NCBI GenBank assembly: GCA_910579925.1
Contig: CAJTVY010000018.1
Span: 1-60,179, forward strand
Source: an uncultured Dorea sp.
GTDB taxonomy: Bacteria > Bacillota > Clostridia > Lachnospirales > Lachnospiraceae
DNA: 60,179 nt
Direction: 5' to 3'
This document shows, piece by piece, positions 1 to 8,746 of the stretch. The stretch's first letter is position 1. Every line of letters begins with the position of its first letter. A program made the translations under genes and the position numbers. Under the pieces are notes generated by a model, which worked only from the letters and a program-made list of their open reading frames with translations, was not told the DNA's origin and made no database searches.

Positions 1-345
<345 letters not shown>

Positions 346-705
346 AAAGCTTTGGCTCGGTTTCTCACGAGCCTTAGCGTCTGGACGCTCCTCAACAGTT
401 CTTTTGTTGTGGAACATCCTTTTTTTGTTCTCAGACACTCCGCAATTCTTAGCGAGGTTTCCCACGAGCTTAGAATTGCGAAGCATCCTTTTCGTTTAAT
501 CTCAGTCAAGAAAAATGCTCGCTTTTTCTTTCCCGTTATTACTGTTTATAAGGTTGGTCTTAAACTTTCAGATCCATCCGGCGAAACCGGACTTCTCTTC
601 ATTTAAAACCACGTTCTGAAATTTCTCTCAAGAAATTTTCAAGGTTGTTGTCTATTGTTTAATTATCAAGGTGCTTTGTTGTTGCTCTCTTGCGACAGCT
701 ATATT
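346..705 (-). other. Pre-rRNA leader with stem-loops
   Basis: This roughly 360-nt stretch lies between the rRNA promoters and the 16S 5' end and has no credible gene. On the minus strand it holds several stem-loops. The clearest is CGCAATTCTAAGC (480-468) pairing with GCTAAGAATTGCG (453-441), with one mismatch. A second is GGCTCG/CGAGCC next to the 16S start (around 353-375). Such stems normally pair with sequences 3' of 16S to form the RNase III processing stalk, or help antitermination. An A/T-rich CCTTGAtaATTAAAC stretch near 655-675 vaguely resembles a boxA element, but I would not rely on it. Confidence 0.6.
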
Positions 706-734
706 AGATTATCACATCTTTCGTCGTTTGTCAA
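706..734 (-). promoter_or_regulatory. rRNA promoter, proximal
   Basis: On the minus strand TTGACA (734-729), 17 bp, TAATCT (711-706). It has the same -35, spacer length and -10 as the distal copy. It reads into the 16S leader. Confidence 0.85.
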
Positions 735-797
735 CAACTTTTTTAACTTTTTTCGCCGTCTGTTTTGCGACTCCGTCGCTCAAGTGACAGCTTAGTT

Positions 798-826
798 AGA
801 TTACCATATTTGTCATATCTTGTCAA
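798..826 (-). promoter_or_regulatory. rRNA promoter, distal
   Basis: On the minus strand TTGACA (826-821), 17 bp, TAATCT (803-798). It is the first of two tandem promoters for the rRNA operon and begins less than 30 bp after the stop codon of the upstream protein gene. No intrinsic terminator separates that gene from it. Confidence 0.85.
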
Positions 827-853
827 TAAGTATTTTCTTTTTTTTATTATTTT

Positions 854-1714
854 TTATCTTCCTGTCGGATATGCGATTTCTTCCCCGTTTTTCGAGTACA
901 GAATTCCATACTCACTGTAATAATATGGATGGTCTTCTGCCACTTCTATGTACATCAGAAAAGGAAAACAGTCAAAAGCTCCTTTTTCAATATCATGGAT
1001 ATTTGCAGGAATATAGATTTCTATGACATCTTCTTCAATATCAGAAAATGCACCCGCTCTTATTCCAACACATTCCGGCTCTGCAGAAATAGACAGAACC
1101 CCGTCCATAAGCACAAGATCTTCTGTAACCCCGGTAATATATCCCTGGGAATCGACAGAAAATCCGGCAATTTCCTTTTTCTCAATCTTTTCTTCTGTAC
1201 TGGTGTCTTCTTCAGCTTCATCAACAGACGGTAAATCCGGTACATCAAAATCCCAGATATCTACATTCCACAGATCCCCTGCCGGTTCTGTTATCTTTGG
1301 TTCCCACAGATCACATACTGGTTCTGTTAAATTCATATCCCACAGATTCCAGGATACGTCTACCGCATTCACCGTCTCTATATTAAGCGGACTCTCCACT
1401 TGATCGGAAAGCGCCATCCTATGCTGACCCCCGGCGATCGCCTGCCCCAACACGTTTTTTAGTTCCCCTTCCTGTAAATCCGAGGAAACCTTGCTGATAT
1501 TTCCGTAAATATATCCTCTATCCATACTGCAATTTGTTTTCATCACCTGACGGCACACTACAGTTTCATCCAATCCCCTATGAAAATCCGCCGTATATTC
1601 TCTGACACCGCAATATAAAACGCCTGACAGCGTCAAAAGACAACCTGCCCTTGCAATCCTTTCCAAAGGCACGGTTGTCTGAGACGGAATCCTCACCCCA
1701 AGAACCATTTCCAT
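854..1714 (-). CDS. BspA-type leucine-rich-repeat protein, probably membrane anchored
   Basis: A protein of about 286 aa. Its last roughly 60 residues match the BspA/LRR_5 pattern: EIYIPANIHDIEKGAF, then a leucine/isoleucine strand, then YSEYGILYSKNGEEIAYPTG. That is one or two repeats, which is few for the family. Residues of about 23-40 are moderately hydrophobic and could be an anchor. The middle carries a Trp/Asp-rich near-repeat (NLWDMNLTEP, DLWEPKITEP, DLWNVDIWDF), then a Glu/Lys-rich linker. I chose the ATG at 1714 because GAGGTGGA lies at the right distance; a TTG two codons upstream is less likely. It has its own promoter at 1793-1765. Function unknown; LRR_5 proteins are usually cell-surface proteins. 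Confidence 0.75.
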   Translation of the reverse strand: MEMVLGVRIPSQTTVPLERIARAGCLLTLSGVLYCGVREYTADFHRGLDETVVCRQVMKTNCSMDRGYIYGNISKVSSDLQEGELKNVLGQAIAGGQHRMALSDQVESPLNIETVNAVDVSWNLWDMNLTEPVCDLWEPKITEPAGDLWNVDIWDFDVPDLPSVDEAEEDTSTEEKIEKKEIAGFSVDSQGYITGVTEDLVLMDGVLSISAEPECVGIRAGAFSDIEEDVIEIYIPANIHDIEKGAFDCFPFLMYIEVAEDHPYYYSEYGILYSKNGEEIAYPTGR

Positions 1715-1764
1715 AAACAATCCACCTCTCTCAGACTTCTTATGATTTGTTATCTCCTTCTATT

Positions 1765-1793
1765 TTGATACTTCTTTCTTCCCGTTCTGTCAA
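1765..1793 (-). promoter_or_regulatory. Promoter of the LRR protein gene
   Basis: TTGACA (1793-1788), 17-bp spacer, TATCAA (1770-1765) on the minus strand, about 50 bp before the start codon. Confidence 0.6.
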
Positions 1794-1844
1794 GACTTTT
1801 TCCAGATTTTCCCAATTTTCTTGTAACAATTCCTGCAATCAAAT

Positions 1845-3155
1845 CTAAATTCCCTGTGCCGGTGCTGATTCCGGAACCGGAATCATAATCTTTAGAACAT
1901 ATTTCCCATCCCTCGCTTTTACCATACACTGGCCTTCATACTTTTCTGCCGCTTTCCGAATATTCGAAAGACCAAACCCATGGAGGAACTTATCATCTTT
2001 GCAGGTCTTTTCATCAGACGGCAGATCTGACTGCATGTTATTCTCCACGGCAACCATCAGCATATCATGAATCCTGGACGCTTTCGCCGTAATCAGCCGC
2101 ATGCTTTCCGGCAGCTTTTCACTTGCTTCAATCGCATTATCCAGCGCATTTCCGAAAATAGTACTAATATCCAGAGGCTCAATAAAACTTCCCGCCTCAA
2201 ATCGGATCTTCGCCTGGAAATCAATCTGCAGTTCCCTCGCCTTCCTCAACTTGTCACGGATGATGATATCCAGAAAATCATTTCCCGTATGATAGTAGGC
2301 TTCATAAGCTTCTATCTCTTCCCGCAGCTTTTCGATAGATTCTCCCACCTCCTGCGAATGACCGTCCTGGGCCTTTAGTACCAGCAGATGATTTTTCATA
2401 TCATGGTAAATACTGCGCACACGCTCTTCTTCACTGACTTTTTCCTGTACATAGTCAAGCTTCATCTGAAGCTCCCTTGCACCATATTCCGTTTTTAAGG
2501 CATTACTGATATAAGCCGCCAGATAGATTCCTCCGAAACTGGAAAAAACAGCCGCCCCGCAGATTGGATATACGATCACCATCTCTTCCGGCATAAAATA
2601 AATAATCGTAAAAATAGATACCATAGGGGCAATCAGCAGTGCATCCACAATCATCCACATACGCAGGGTAAGATTTTCCGTAATCTGCTTCAGATATTTC
2701 CGCAAAAGCAGATACGCCGACAGCCAGAACAGTCCCCTTGCCAGCACAAAACAGGTGTGGATCATTGTACTTATAAAGAGGATATGTCTCGTCCACTCCC
2801 GGGCATGATCAGACGCATTGGTTATCCAGAAGAAAAGCCTGCTTCCAGAATCCTCTATAATGTAATTCACCGCAATTACTGCCGGATAAAACACAAGGAC
2901 TGTTGTCAGTTTTTCCATCCACTTTCCTCGGTAAAACACGATCGTATACAGGAAGAAACCCAGCAGCGGCCAGAGAACTCCCACCAGATCGTTTGAGAAT
3001 ACAACTACATTAAAAAGATACGGAGATAAAAGAAAAGCTGCGATCTGAACAAATAGGTTTTTACGAAGTACAAGGAATTCCCGGATCATCATAAATATAA
3101 CCAGCGCATTTCCCCAAAGCAGAAAAAAAGTAATCAGATCCAATAACCTTATCAT
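1845..3155 (-). CDS. AgrC-like sensor histidine kinase (GHKL type)
   Basis: A 436-aa kinase. The N-terminal half (to about residue 220) has six or so hydrophobic segments, as in peptide-sensing AgrC/ComD kinases. The H-box is YHDMKNHLL, followed by a coiled linker. The ATPase has an N-box with NALDNAIEASE and a glycine motif HGFGLSNIRKAAEKY. The start codon overlaps the stop of the LytTR regulator upstream (ATGA, 3155-3152), so the two are translationally coupled and form a two-component pair. The signal is unknown; there is no AgrB/AgrD gene nearby. It is one of two AgrC/LytTR-type kinases in this window. Confidence 0.92.
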   Translation of the reverse strand: MIRLLDLITFFLLWGNALVIFMMIREFLVLRKNLFVQIAAFLLSPYLFNVVVFSNDLVGVLWPLLGFFLYTIVFYRGKWMEKLTTVLVFYPAVIAVNYIIEDSGSRLFFWITNASDHAREWTRHILFISTMIHTCFVLARGLFWLSAYLLLRKYLKQITENLTLRMWMIVDALLIAPMVSIFTIIYFMPEEMVIVYPICGAAVFSSFGGIYLAAYISNALKTEYGARELQMKLDYVQEKVSEEERVRSIYHDMKNHLLVLKAQDGHSQEVGESIEKLREEIEAYEAYYHTGNDFLDIIIRDKLRKARELQIDFQAKIRFEAGSFIEPLDISTIFGNALDNAIEASEKLPESMRLITAKASRIHDMLMVAVENNMQSDLPSDEKTCKDDKFLHGFGLSNIRKAAEKYEGQCMVKARDGKYVLKIMIPVPESAPAQGI

Positions 3156-3862
3156 AACATATCACCCCAGTATTCCGTCAGACGCTCCATGAATTCTTTG
3201 CGCTTCGGCTGGCTGATTGGCAGCGTCTCTCCGGTAATCAGTGTAATCTCAAGCTTCTTAACCCCTTTCACAAAAAAAGGATTCACCAGATAACTACTGT
3301 GACAGCGGATGAATCCATGAGGCGTAAGTCTCTGTGTGATTTCCTTCATGGTTTTGTAGCAGATAATATTTTCCTGTTCTGAATGAAAGAGGAGATTCCG
3401 GTTAAACGTCTCCACATAGCGCAGACTGTTCAAAAGAATCCTGTAGTTCCCGGAATCATTGCTCACAATAATGAAAGGATTCTCCTCCCTGCAGCGTCGG
3501 GAAAGAAAGCTGTCCAGTTCAGATTTCAGACGGGCGTACTTCAGCGGCTTGATAACGTAATCCAATGCCTGATACTTATAGCCTTCCAGTCCGTATTGGG
3601 TCAGGGTGGTCAGAAAGATAATCCCTACCTTCTCGTCCAGTTCCCGCACTCGCTTCGCCGCACGCAGGCCATCCACCAGTTTCATCTGGATATCAAGAAA
3701 AATAAGATCAATGGTAGGGTCGTATTTCTCAATCAGTTCCAGTCCGTCATAGTATGTGGTAATCCTGACCTCTTTACCGGTCTCCAGCGCATATCGTCTG
3801 AATTGTTCTGTCAAAGAATCAACAAGCAGACGTTCATCGTCACAAATTGCTAAGTGTATCAT
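3152..3862 (-). CDS. LytTR-family response regulator
   Basis: A 236-aa protein with an N-terminal receiver: DD at 8-9, phospho-acceptor Asp57 in FLDIQM, Lys105 in YVIKPL. A C-terminal LytTR DNA-binding domain follows (RILLNSLRYVETFNRNLLFH and GFIRCHSSYLVNPFFVK). It is coupled to the AgrC-like kinase by a 4-bp overlap. It begins only about 56 bp after radA, with AGGGAG before the ATG, so radA transcription probably reads through. Targets are unknown. I did not find the GGYCA-type operator seen in the lanthipeptide island near this gene. Confidence 0.93.
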   Translation of the reverse strand: MIHLAICDDERLLVDSLTEQFRRYALETGKEVRITTYYDGLELIEKYDPTIDLIFLDIQMKLVDGLRAAKRVRELDEKVGIIFLTTLTQYGLEGYKYQALDYVIKPLKYARLKSELDSFLSRRCREENPFIIVSNDSGNYRILLNSLRYVETFNRNLLFHSEQENIICYKTMKEITQRLTPHGFIRCHSSYLVNPFFVKGVKKLEITLITGETLPISQPKRKEFMERLTEYWGDML

Positions 3863-3918
3863 TATTCCAGTCTCCCTATTTATTTCGATGTACCCGTGTC
3901 ACATCCGGGCCAAGTACA

Positions 3919-5277
3919 TTAGAGCCCGACGCTGATTGCTTCGCCAACGCTTTTTACGCCAATAATCCGTACTCCTTCTGCCTTTCCTACAGACTTTACC
4001 GACACTTCCGGGATAACACAGGTTGTAAACCCTAACTTCTTCGCCTCCGCCACCCGCTGCTCCGGCATAGATACAGCCCGCACTTCACCACTTAGGCCCA
4101 CCTCGCCAAACACAATCACATCCTCGGCAATCGGACGGTTCTTGTAACTGGATGCAATCGCCATCACAATTCCTAAATCCGCCGCAGGTTCATTTAACCG
4201 GATTCCTCCGGCGATATTTACATAGGCGTCATAATTCGACAACGGCAGCCCAAGACGTTTCTCCAATACTGCCATTAACAGATTGACCCGGTTATAATCC
4301 AGCCCCGCCGCCGTTCTTCTTGGCATTCCGAAATTCGTCTTACAAACCAGGGCCTGGATCTCCATCAGCATCGGGCGGGTTCCTTCCATGGCGCAGGCGA
4401 CTACAGAACCTGCGGCATGCTCTGGCTTACCGCTTAACATAAACTCTGACGGATTCCTGACTTCTGCCAGCCCTTCCTTTCTCATCTCAAAGACGCCGAT
4501 CTCGTTGGTAGAACCGAAACGATTCTTTACTCCACGCAGGATCCGGTATGAGGCGTGACGGTCTCCCTCAAAATACAGCACCGTATCCACCATGTGTTCC
4601 AGTACCCTCGGCCCTGCCACGGTTCCTTCCTTTGTCACATGTCCCACAATAAAGATGGAGACATTCAGCCCCTTGGCAAGCTGCATAAATATATTGGTGG
4701 ATTCCCGAACCTGGGAAACGCTTCCGGGCGCAGATCCTACCTCTTCATTATACATGGTCTGAATAGAATCAATCACTACCATATCCGGTTTCTGCTGCTC
4801 AATAATCCCCCGGATAATATTCAGGCTGGTCTCACATAGGAGATACAGATTTTCCGTAAATTCTCCCATACGGTTGGCCCGCAGCTTAATCTGCTTCAAG
4901 GATTCCTCTCCGGATATGTAGAGAAGCTTCTGTCCCGATGCCGACAGCCGCTGGCAGACCTGCAGAAGAAGGGTAGATTTGCCGATTCCAGGATCACCGC
5001 CTACCAGCACAAGAGAACCCTTTACAATGCCGCCGCCTAATACCCTGTCTAATTCTGCGATTCCTGTCAGCATACGGTCATCCTCGTCTGTCACGACGCT
5101 TGAGAGGGTTACAACCTGGGTTTCCCCGCGTTCCTTTACGGTCCTGGAATTCACAGGCATTACCTTCTCCTCTACAAATGTGTTCCATTCCTTACAAGCC
5201 GGACACTGACCCAGCCATTTTGTCTCTTCGTGTCCGCAGTTCTGACAGAAATATACGCTTTTCTTCGCCTTTGCCAT
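3919..5277 (-). CDS. radA: DNA repair protein RadA
   Basis: A 452-aa RecA-like ATPase (branch-migration helicase) that processes recombination intermediates. It has an N-terminal C4 zinc finger (CQNCG...CPAC), Walker A GGDPGIGKST, the RadA-specific KNRFG motif, and a C-terminal Lon-protease-like domain. The start is the ATG at 5277 (MAKAKKSVYFCQNCG), preceded by AAGGAG; an extension 19 codons upstream lacks a ribosome site and family support. Gene order clpC - small protein - radA resembles other Firmicutes, where radA commonly follows clpC. Confidence 0.97.
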   Translation of the reverse strand: MAKAKKSVYFCQNCGHEETKWLGQCPACKEWNTFVEEKVMPVNSRTVKERGETQVVTLSSVVTDEDDRMLTGIAELDRVLGGGIVKGSLVLVGGDPGIGKSTLLLQVCQRLSASGQKLLYISGEESLKQIKLRANRMGEFTENLYLLCETSLNIIRGIIEQQKPDMVVIDSIQTMYNEEVGSAPGSVSQVRESTNIFMQLAKGLNVSIFIVGHVTKEGTVAGPRVLEHMVDTVLYFEGDRHASYRILRGVKNRFGSTNEIGVFEMRKEGLAEVRNPSEFMLSGKPEHAAGSVVACAMEGTRPMLMEIQALVCKTNFGMPRRTAAGLDYNRVNLLMAVLEKRLGLPLSNYDAYVNIAGGIRLNEPAADLGIVMAIASSYKNRPIAEDVIVFGEVGLSGEVRAVSMPEQRVAEAKKLGFTTCVIPEVSVKSVGKAEGVRIIGVKSVGEAISVGL

Positions 5278-5302
5278 ATTCACACTCCTTATCACATCTA
5301 AA

Positions 5303-5326
5303 ATGGGGCCGCTTATGCAGCCCCAT
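5303..5326 (-). terminator. Stem-loop between the small conserved gene and radA
   Basis: ATGGGGCTG (5326-5318) pairs with CGGCCCCAT (5311-5303), a 9-bp stem with one G-U, then TTTTA. The T tract is short, so it is more likely a leaky terminator or mRNA-stabilising hairpin than a full stop. Confidence 0.5.
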
Positions 5327-5348
5327 CTTCTCACATTTCTTCCCCGGT

Positions 5349-5762
5349 CTATTTCCTGACCACCTTAACCTCTACGCTTTGGTCCGCCTCAAGTTCTGCG
5401 CTGACACTCAGCTTACCGCTTAAGTTGGTCTTCATCACTCCGGCGTTGACCCCGTCCATAAACACTTCATACTCGCTGTCAGCCCCCAACTCCAGCGTAA
5501 ACTGTGCATCTCTCATACCGGAAACTTTAAATGACACGGTGTCTTCATCTGCCCGGAAATTCTCAACAGCGGTTCCCGGAACAGACTCATATACGAACAT
5601 TCCGTTCTTCTCAAGCTTGGTAATCTCGGCAAATGTCTTAACCTTGTATATATCTCCCTGGAATTCAAATCCGTCAAGCTTCGTCTTTCCTGCCAGCGTA
5701 TAGTCTCCAAAACTAAGGGTTCCGTCTGCTTCCGTCTTTAACAATTCTTTCACTGCTGCCAT
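5349..5762 (-). CDS. Conserved small protein of unknown function
   Basis: A 137-aa protein starting MAAVKELLKTEADGTLSFGDY, preceded by a good ribosome site (GGAGGAGAG). It has no signal peptide or membrane segment. It appears to be all-beta, with alternating short hydrophobic strands and a C-terminal half (KVSGMRDAQFTLELG...ADQSVEVKVVRK) that reads like a beta-sandwich. Proteins of this type occur widely in Lachnospiraceae and have sometimes been labelled endosialidase, a name I would not trust. It sits between clpC and radA and is probably cotranscribed with them. Confidence 0.8.
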   Translation of the reverse strand: MAAVKELLKTEADGTLSFGDYTLAGKTKLDGFEFQGDIYKVKTFAEITKLEKNGMFVYESVPGTAVENFRADEDTVSFKVSGMRDAQFTLELGADSEYEVFMDGVNAGVMKTNLSGKLSVSAELEADQSVEVKVVRK

Positions 5763-5801
5763 ATTTATCTCTCCTCCTGCGGTTCTTCTTTTGTACCCCT
5801 A

Positions 5802-8258
5802 TTATATCTCAATTTCGTCTGAATTTGTAGTCTTTGGTATAAATTTTATTTCTTTTTTAGACAGCCCGACAACAACTTCCGAATCCCTCTGAACCTCTCC
5901 GTTCAAGATCGCCTCTGCAAGACCGTCCTCCAGCTGATTCTGCACCGCGCGGCGCAGAGGGCGCGCTCCATACTTCTGATCTGTTCCGGTCTCCACAATG
6001 TGCTTCTTGACAGAGTCCCTTATGTTAAGGCGGATTCCAAGCTGCTCCTCCGCCCGGGTTGTAAATTCTCTGCACAAAAGTCCCACAATCTTCTTCATCT
6101 GCTCTGCGTTTAACGGATGGAATACCAGAATCTCGTCAATCCGGTTCAGAAATTCCGGTCGGAAGATCAGCCTGATCTCCTTCATCACATTCCCTTTCAT
6201 CCGCTTATAGTCGCCCGCTGCATCTTCCTTCACGTTAAAGCCCAGCTTCTTGGGATCAATGATAGTCTGTGCGCCCGCATTACTGGTCATGATAATAACC
6301 GTATTGCGAAAATCCACCTTCCTCCCCTGTGAATCTGTTATATGTCCGTCATCCAGCACCTGCAGCAGAATGTTGAATACATCTGGATGGGCTTTCTCAA
6401 TCTCGTCAAACAAAACCACAGAATAGGGCCTGCGTCTTACCCGCTCACTTAACTGTCCGCCGTCATCATGTCCGATGTATCCCGGAGGCGCCCCAATCAT
6501 CTTGGCAACGCTGTGTTTCTCCATGTATTCTGACATATCTACACGGATCATAGACTCTTCATTCCCAAACAGAGCCTCGGCAAGAGCCTTGGAAAGCTCC
6601 GTCTTCCCGACGCCGGTAGGCCCCAGAAACAGAAAAGAACCAATCGGACGCTTCGGGTCTTTCAGTCCCACCCTTCCCCGCTTGATCGCCTTCGCCACTG
6701 CGGTTACGGCTTCTTCCTGACCGATCACCCTCTGATGCAGTACCTTCTCCAGCCTGTTAAGTCTGACGCTCTCGGTCTCTGCAAGCCTCTGTACCGGAAT
6801 CTTCGTCCACTGGGATACCACTTCTGCAATATCTTCCTCCGTCACGGCAAGAATTCGCTCCTCATTCTTCTTATGGAAACGCTTCTTCACCTGTGAAAGC
6901 TTCTTCTCCAGCGCCTCCTGATCCTTATGGATACGGGATGCCTCTTTAATTTCCCCGTTGCGGATCGCCTCTTCCAAGGCCGCAGTCAGTTCCTCCACAT
7001 TCGCCTCCATTCCGGCTATATTCTCTGGAATCTTAAATCCCCGCAGACTCACCTTCGAACATGCCTCGTCCAGTACGTCAATAGCCTTATCCGGCAGAAA
7101 ACGGTCGTTAACATACCGGTTTGCCAGCTTTACAGCCGCTTCCAGAGCCTGGTCTTCGATCTCGACATGATGATGGTCTTCATAGCGTTTCTTAAGACCT
7201 TTTAAAATGTCAAGGCAGTGTTCTTCCGTGGGCTCTTCCACCGTTACCGGCTGGAACCGCCTTTCAAGAGCAGCGTCTTTTTCCAGATATTTGCGGTATT
7301 CCGTGATGGTGGTCGCACCGATTAACTGCACCTCTCCCCTGGCAAGAGACGGCTTCATGATATTCGATGCATTAATCGCGCCTTCCGCTCCTCCTGCTCC
7401 TATGATGGTATGCACCTCGTCCAGAAACAGAATGACATTACCGGCTGACTTTACTTCCTGCAGCAGACGCTTCATCCGCTCCTCGAATTCTCCCCGGTAT
7501 TTTGACCCGGCAATCATTCCCGCCAGATCCATAGTCAGAATCCGCTTATCTTTCATCCCCTCCGGAACATTCCCGGCAGCAATCCGGGAGGCAAGGCCCT
7601 CAATCACCGCCGTCTTGCCAACGCCGGGTTCCCCTACCAGACAGGGATTATTCTTGGTTCTTCTGCTCAACACCTGAATCAGACGGTTAATCTCTTCCTC
7701 TCTTCCGATTACCGGATCCAGACGTCCTTCCTCTGCCTGGACGGTTAAGTCCGTGCCAAACTGCTCCAGCATTCCTTCCCGCTTTCTGCCGCCGCTTTGA
7801 AGAATCTCTTCCTGGTATTCCTTCGGGTCTCCGCCCAGGACAGAAAAGATGTCCTGATATATTTTCTGCATGTTGACGTTCAGCGTCAGTAGAATCCTGG
7901 TTGCCACACAGTCCGGATCTCGAAGAAGCGCCAGCAGCATGTGTTCCGTGCCGATCTTGTCTGAATGGAAATGCGCTGCCTCTACCCTGCTCTCTTCCAG
8001 AATATATTCAAGCCTGGGACTGGTTTCTGGCTGATGCACCACGGCCGTCTCCCCTACCGGACATACCAGTTCGTCTACTACCTTGCGGATACTCTCTTCG
8101 TTCACCCCGTTCATACCAAGTACCTGCCCCGCCACTCCGGTATAGACTTCTCTTAACCCAAGGAGCAGATGTTCTGTTCCAACATAGGGATGATTCAGCT
8201 TCCTTGCCGTATCCCTCGCAATTTTTAACACTTTGTTCGCCTGTTCCGTATAATTCAT
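5802..8258 (-). CDS. clpC: ClpC-type AAA+ ATPase (Clp protease regulatory subunit)
   Basis: An 818-aa unfoldase that feeds substrates to ClpP. It has an N-terminal double Clp-N repeat (residues about 1-145) and a first AAA+ module with Walker A GEPGVGKT near residue 213. A middle (UVR/coiled-coil) region follows at about 410-470. The second module has Walker A GPTGVGKT near residue 548, then a C-terminal D2-small domain. Length is normal for ClpC. It is preceded by 39 bp and a GntR-type regulator gene, not by the ctsR-mcsA-mcsB genes that precede clpC in Bacillus, so its control is likely different here. Confidence 0.96.
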   Translation of the reverse strand: MNYTEQANKVLKIARDTARKLNHPYVGTEHLLLGLREVYTGVAGQVLGMNGVNEESIRKVVDELVCPVGETAVVHQPETSPRLEYILEESRVEAAHFHSDKIGTEHMLLALLRDPDCVATRILLTLNVNMQKIYQDIFSVLGGDPKEYQEEILQSGGRKREGMLEQFGTDLTVQAEEGRLDPVIGREEEINRLIQVLSRRTKNNPCLVGEPGVGKTAVIEGLASRIAAGNVPEGMKDKRILTMDLAGMIAGSKYRGEFEERMKRLLQEVKSAGNVILFLDEVHTIIGAGGAEGAINASNIMKPSLARGEVQLIGATTITEYRKYLEKDAALERRFQPVTVEEPTEEHCLDILKGLKKRYEDHHHVEIEDQALEAAVKLANRYVNDRFLPDKAIDVLDEACSKVSLRGFKIPENIAGMEANVEELTAALEEAIRNGEIKEASRIHKDQEALEKKLSQVKKRFHKKNEERILAVTEEDIAEVVSQWTKIPVQRLAETESVRLNRLEKVLHQRVIGQEEAVTAVAKAIKRGRVGLKDPKRPIGSFLFLGPTGVGKTELSKALAEALFGNEESMIRVDMSEYMEKHSVAKMIGAPPGYIGHDDGGQLSERVRRRPYSVVLFDEIEKAHPDVFNILLQVLDDGHITDSQGRKVDFRNTVIIMTSNAGAQTIIDPKKLGFNVKEDAAGDYKRMKGNVMKEIRLIFRPEFLNRIDEILVFHPLNAEQMKKIVGLLCREFTTRAEEQLGIRLNIRDSVKKHIVETGTDQKYGARPLRRAVQNQLEDGLAEAILNGEVQRDSEVVVGLSKKEIKFIPKTTNSDEIEI

Positions 8259-8297
8259 GAATGTCTTTTCCTTTCCTAATAGTCTGCCATCGGCTGT

Positions 8298-8672
8298 TTA
8301 CACTCTGCCGTATTCCTCGTAGATCTCGTCTACCAGGGCATGCACTTCTTCTTTGGAAATGTTCTTGCACCTTCCTCTCGCCAGCAGCATGCGCAGATGC
8401 TCTTTCATCTCCAGCAATGCTCTCGCCTTATCCATATCTATGGCTATGACTGCCCCTCTTCTCCTGTCAAGCTGAATGAATCCTTCCTGCTTCAGGATGG
8501 CATAAGCCTTGTTCACAGTATGCATGTTAATGCCTACCATATTCGCAAGCTGACGGACGGACGGCAGAGAGTCTCCTTCCTGAATCAGATTCATGGCTAT
8601 TCCCATGATAATCTGGTTCTGGAGCTGGACATAGAGCGCCTCCTCACTGTTAAAATCAATTTCTATCAGCAT
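8298..8672 (-). CDS. GntR-family regulator (short, YtrA-like) of the clpC operon
   Basis: About 124 aa. Residues 1-70 are a GntR winged helix (ALYVQLQNQIIMGIA, LPSVRQLANMVGINMHTVNKAY, then the wing EGFIQLDRRRGAVI). A short helical tail of about 45 residues follows, as in YtrA-type members, with no ligand-binding FCD or UTRA domain. The start is the ATG at 8672, behind AAGGTGAT; the upstream in-frame GTG lies inside the promoter and operator. The gene heads the clpC cluster and probably represses its own promoter through the palindrome at 8706-8726. Confidence 0.9.
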   Translation of the reverse strand: MLIEIDFNSEEALYVQLQNQIIMGIAMNLIQEGDSLPSVRQLANMVGINMHTVNKAYAILKQEGFIQLDRRRGAVIAIDMDKARALLEMKEHLRMLLARGRCKNISKEEVHALVDEIYEEYGRV

Positions 8673-8705
8673 TCTATCACCTTTTCTTAATATATCTGAT
8701 TCTTT

Positions 8706-8746
8706 TGTTATAGACACACTATAACATAAATAGAGGGAGCTTACAA
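8706..8746 (-). promoter_or_regulatory. gntR-clpC promoter with palindromic operator
   Basis: On the minus strand TTGTAA (8746-8741), 17 bp, TATAGT (8723-8718). A perfect 8-bp inverted repeat, TGTTATAG-N5-CTATAACA (8726-8706), overlaps the -10. That is the expected position for an autorepressor site for the adjacent GntR protein. The -35 overlaps the last codons of dinB. Confidence 0.75.

Noticed and set aside
1845..3862. First AgrC/LytTR pair as part of the lanthipeptide system
   Set aside because: It is 16 kb away, coupled to radA, and no GGYCA direct-repeat promoter was found around it.
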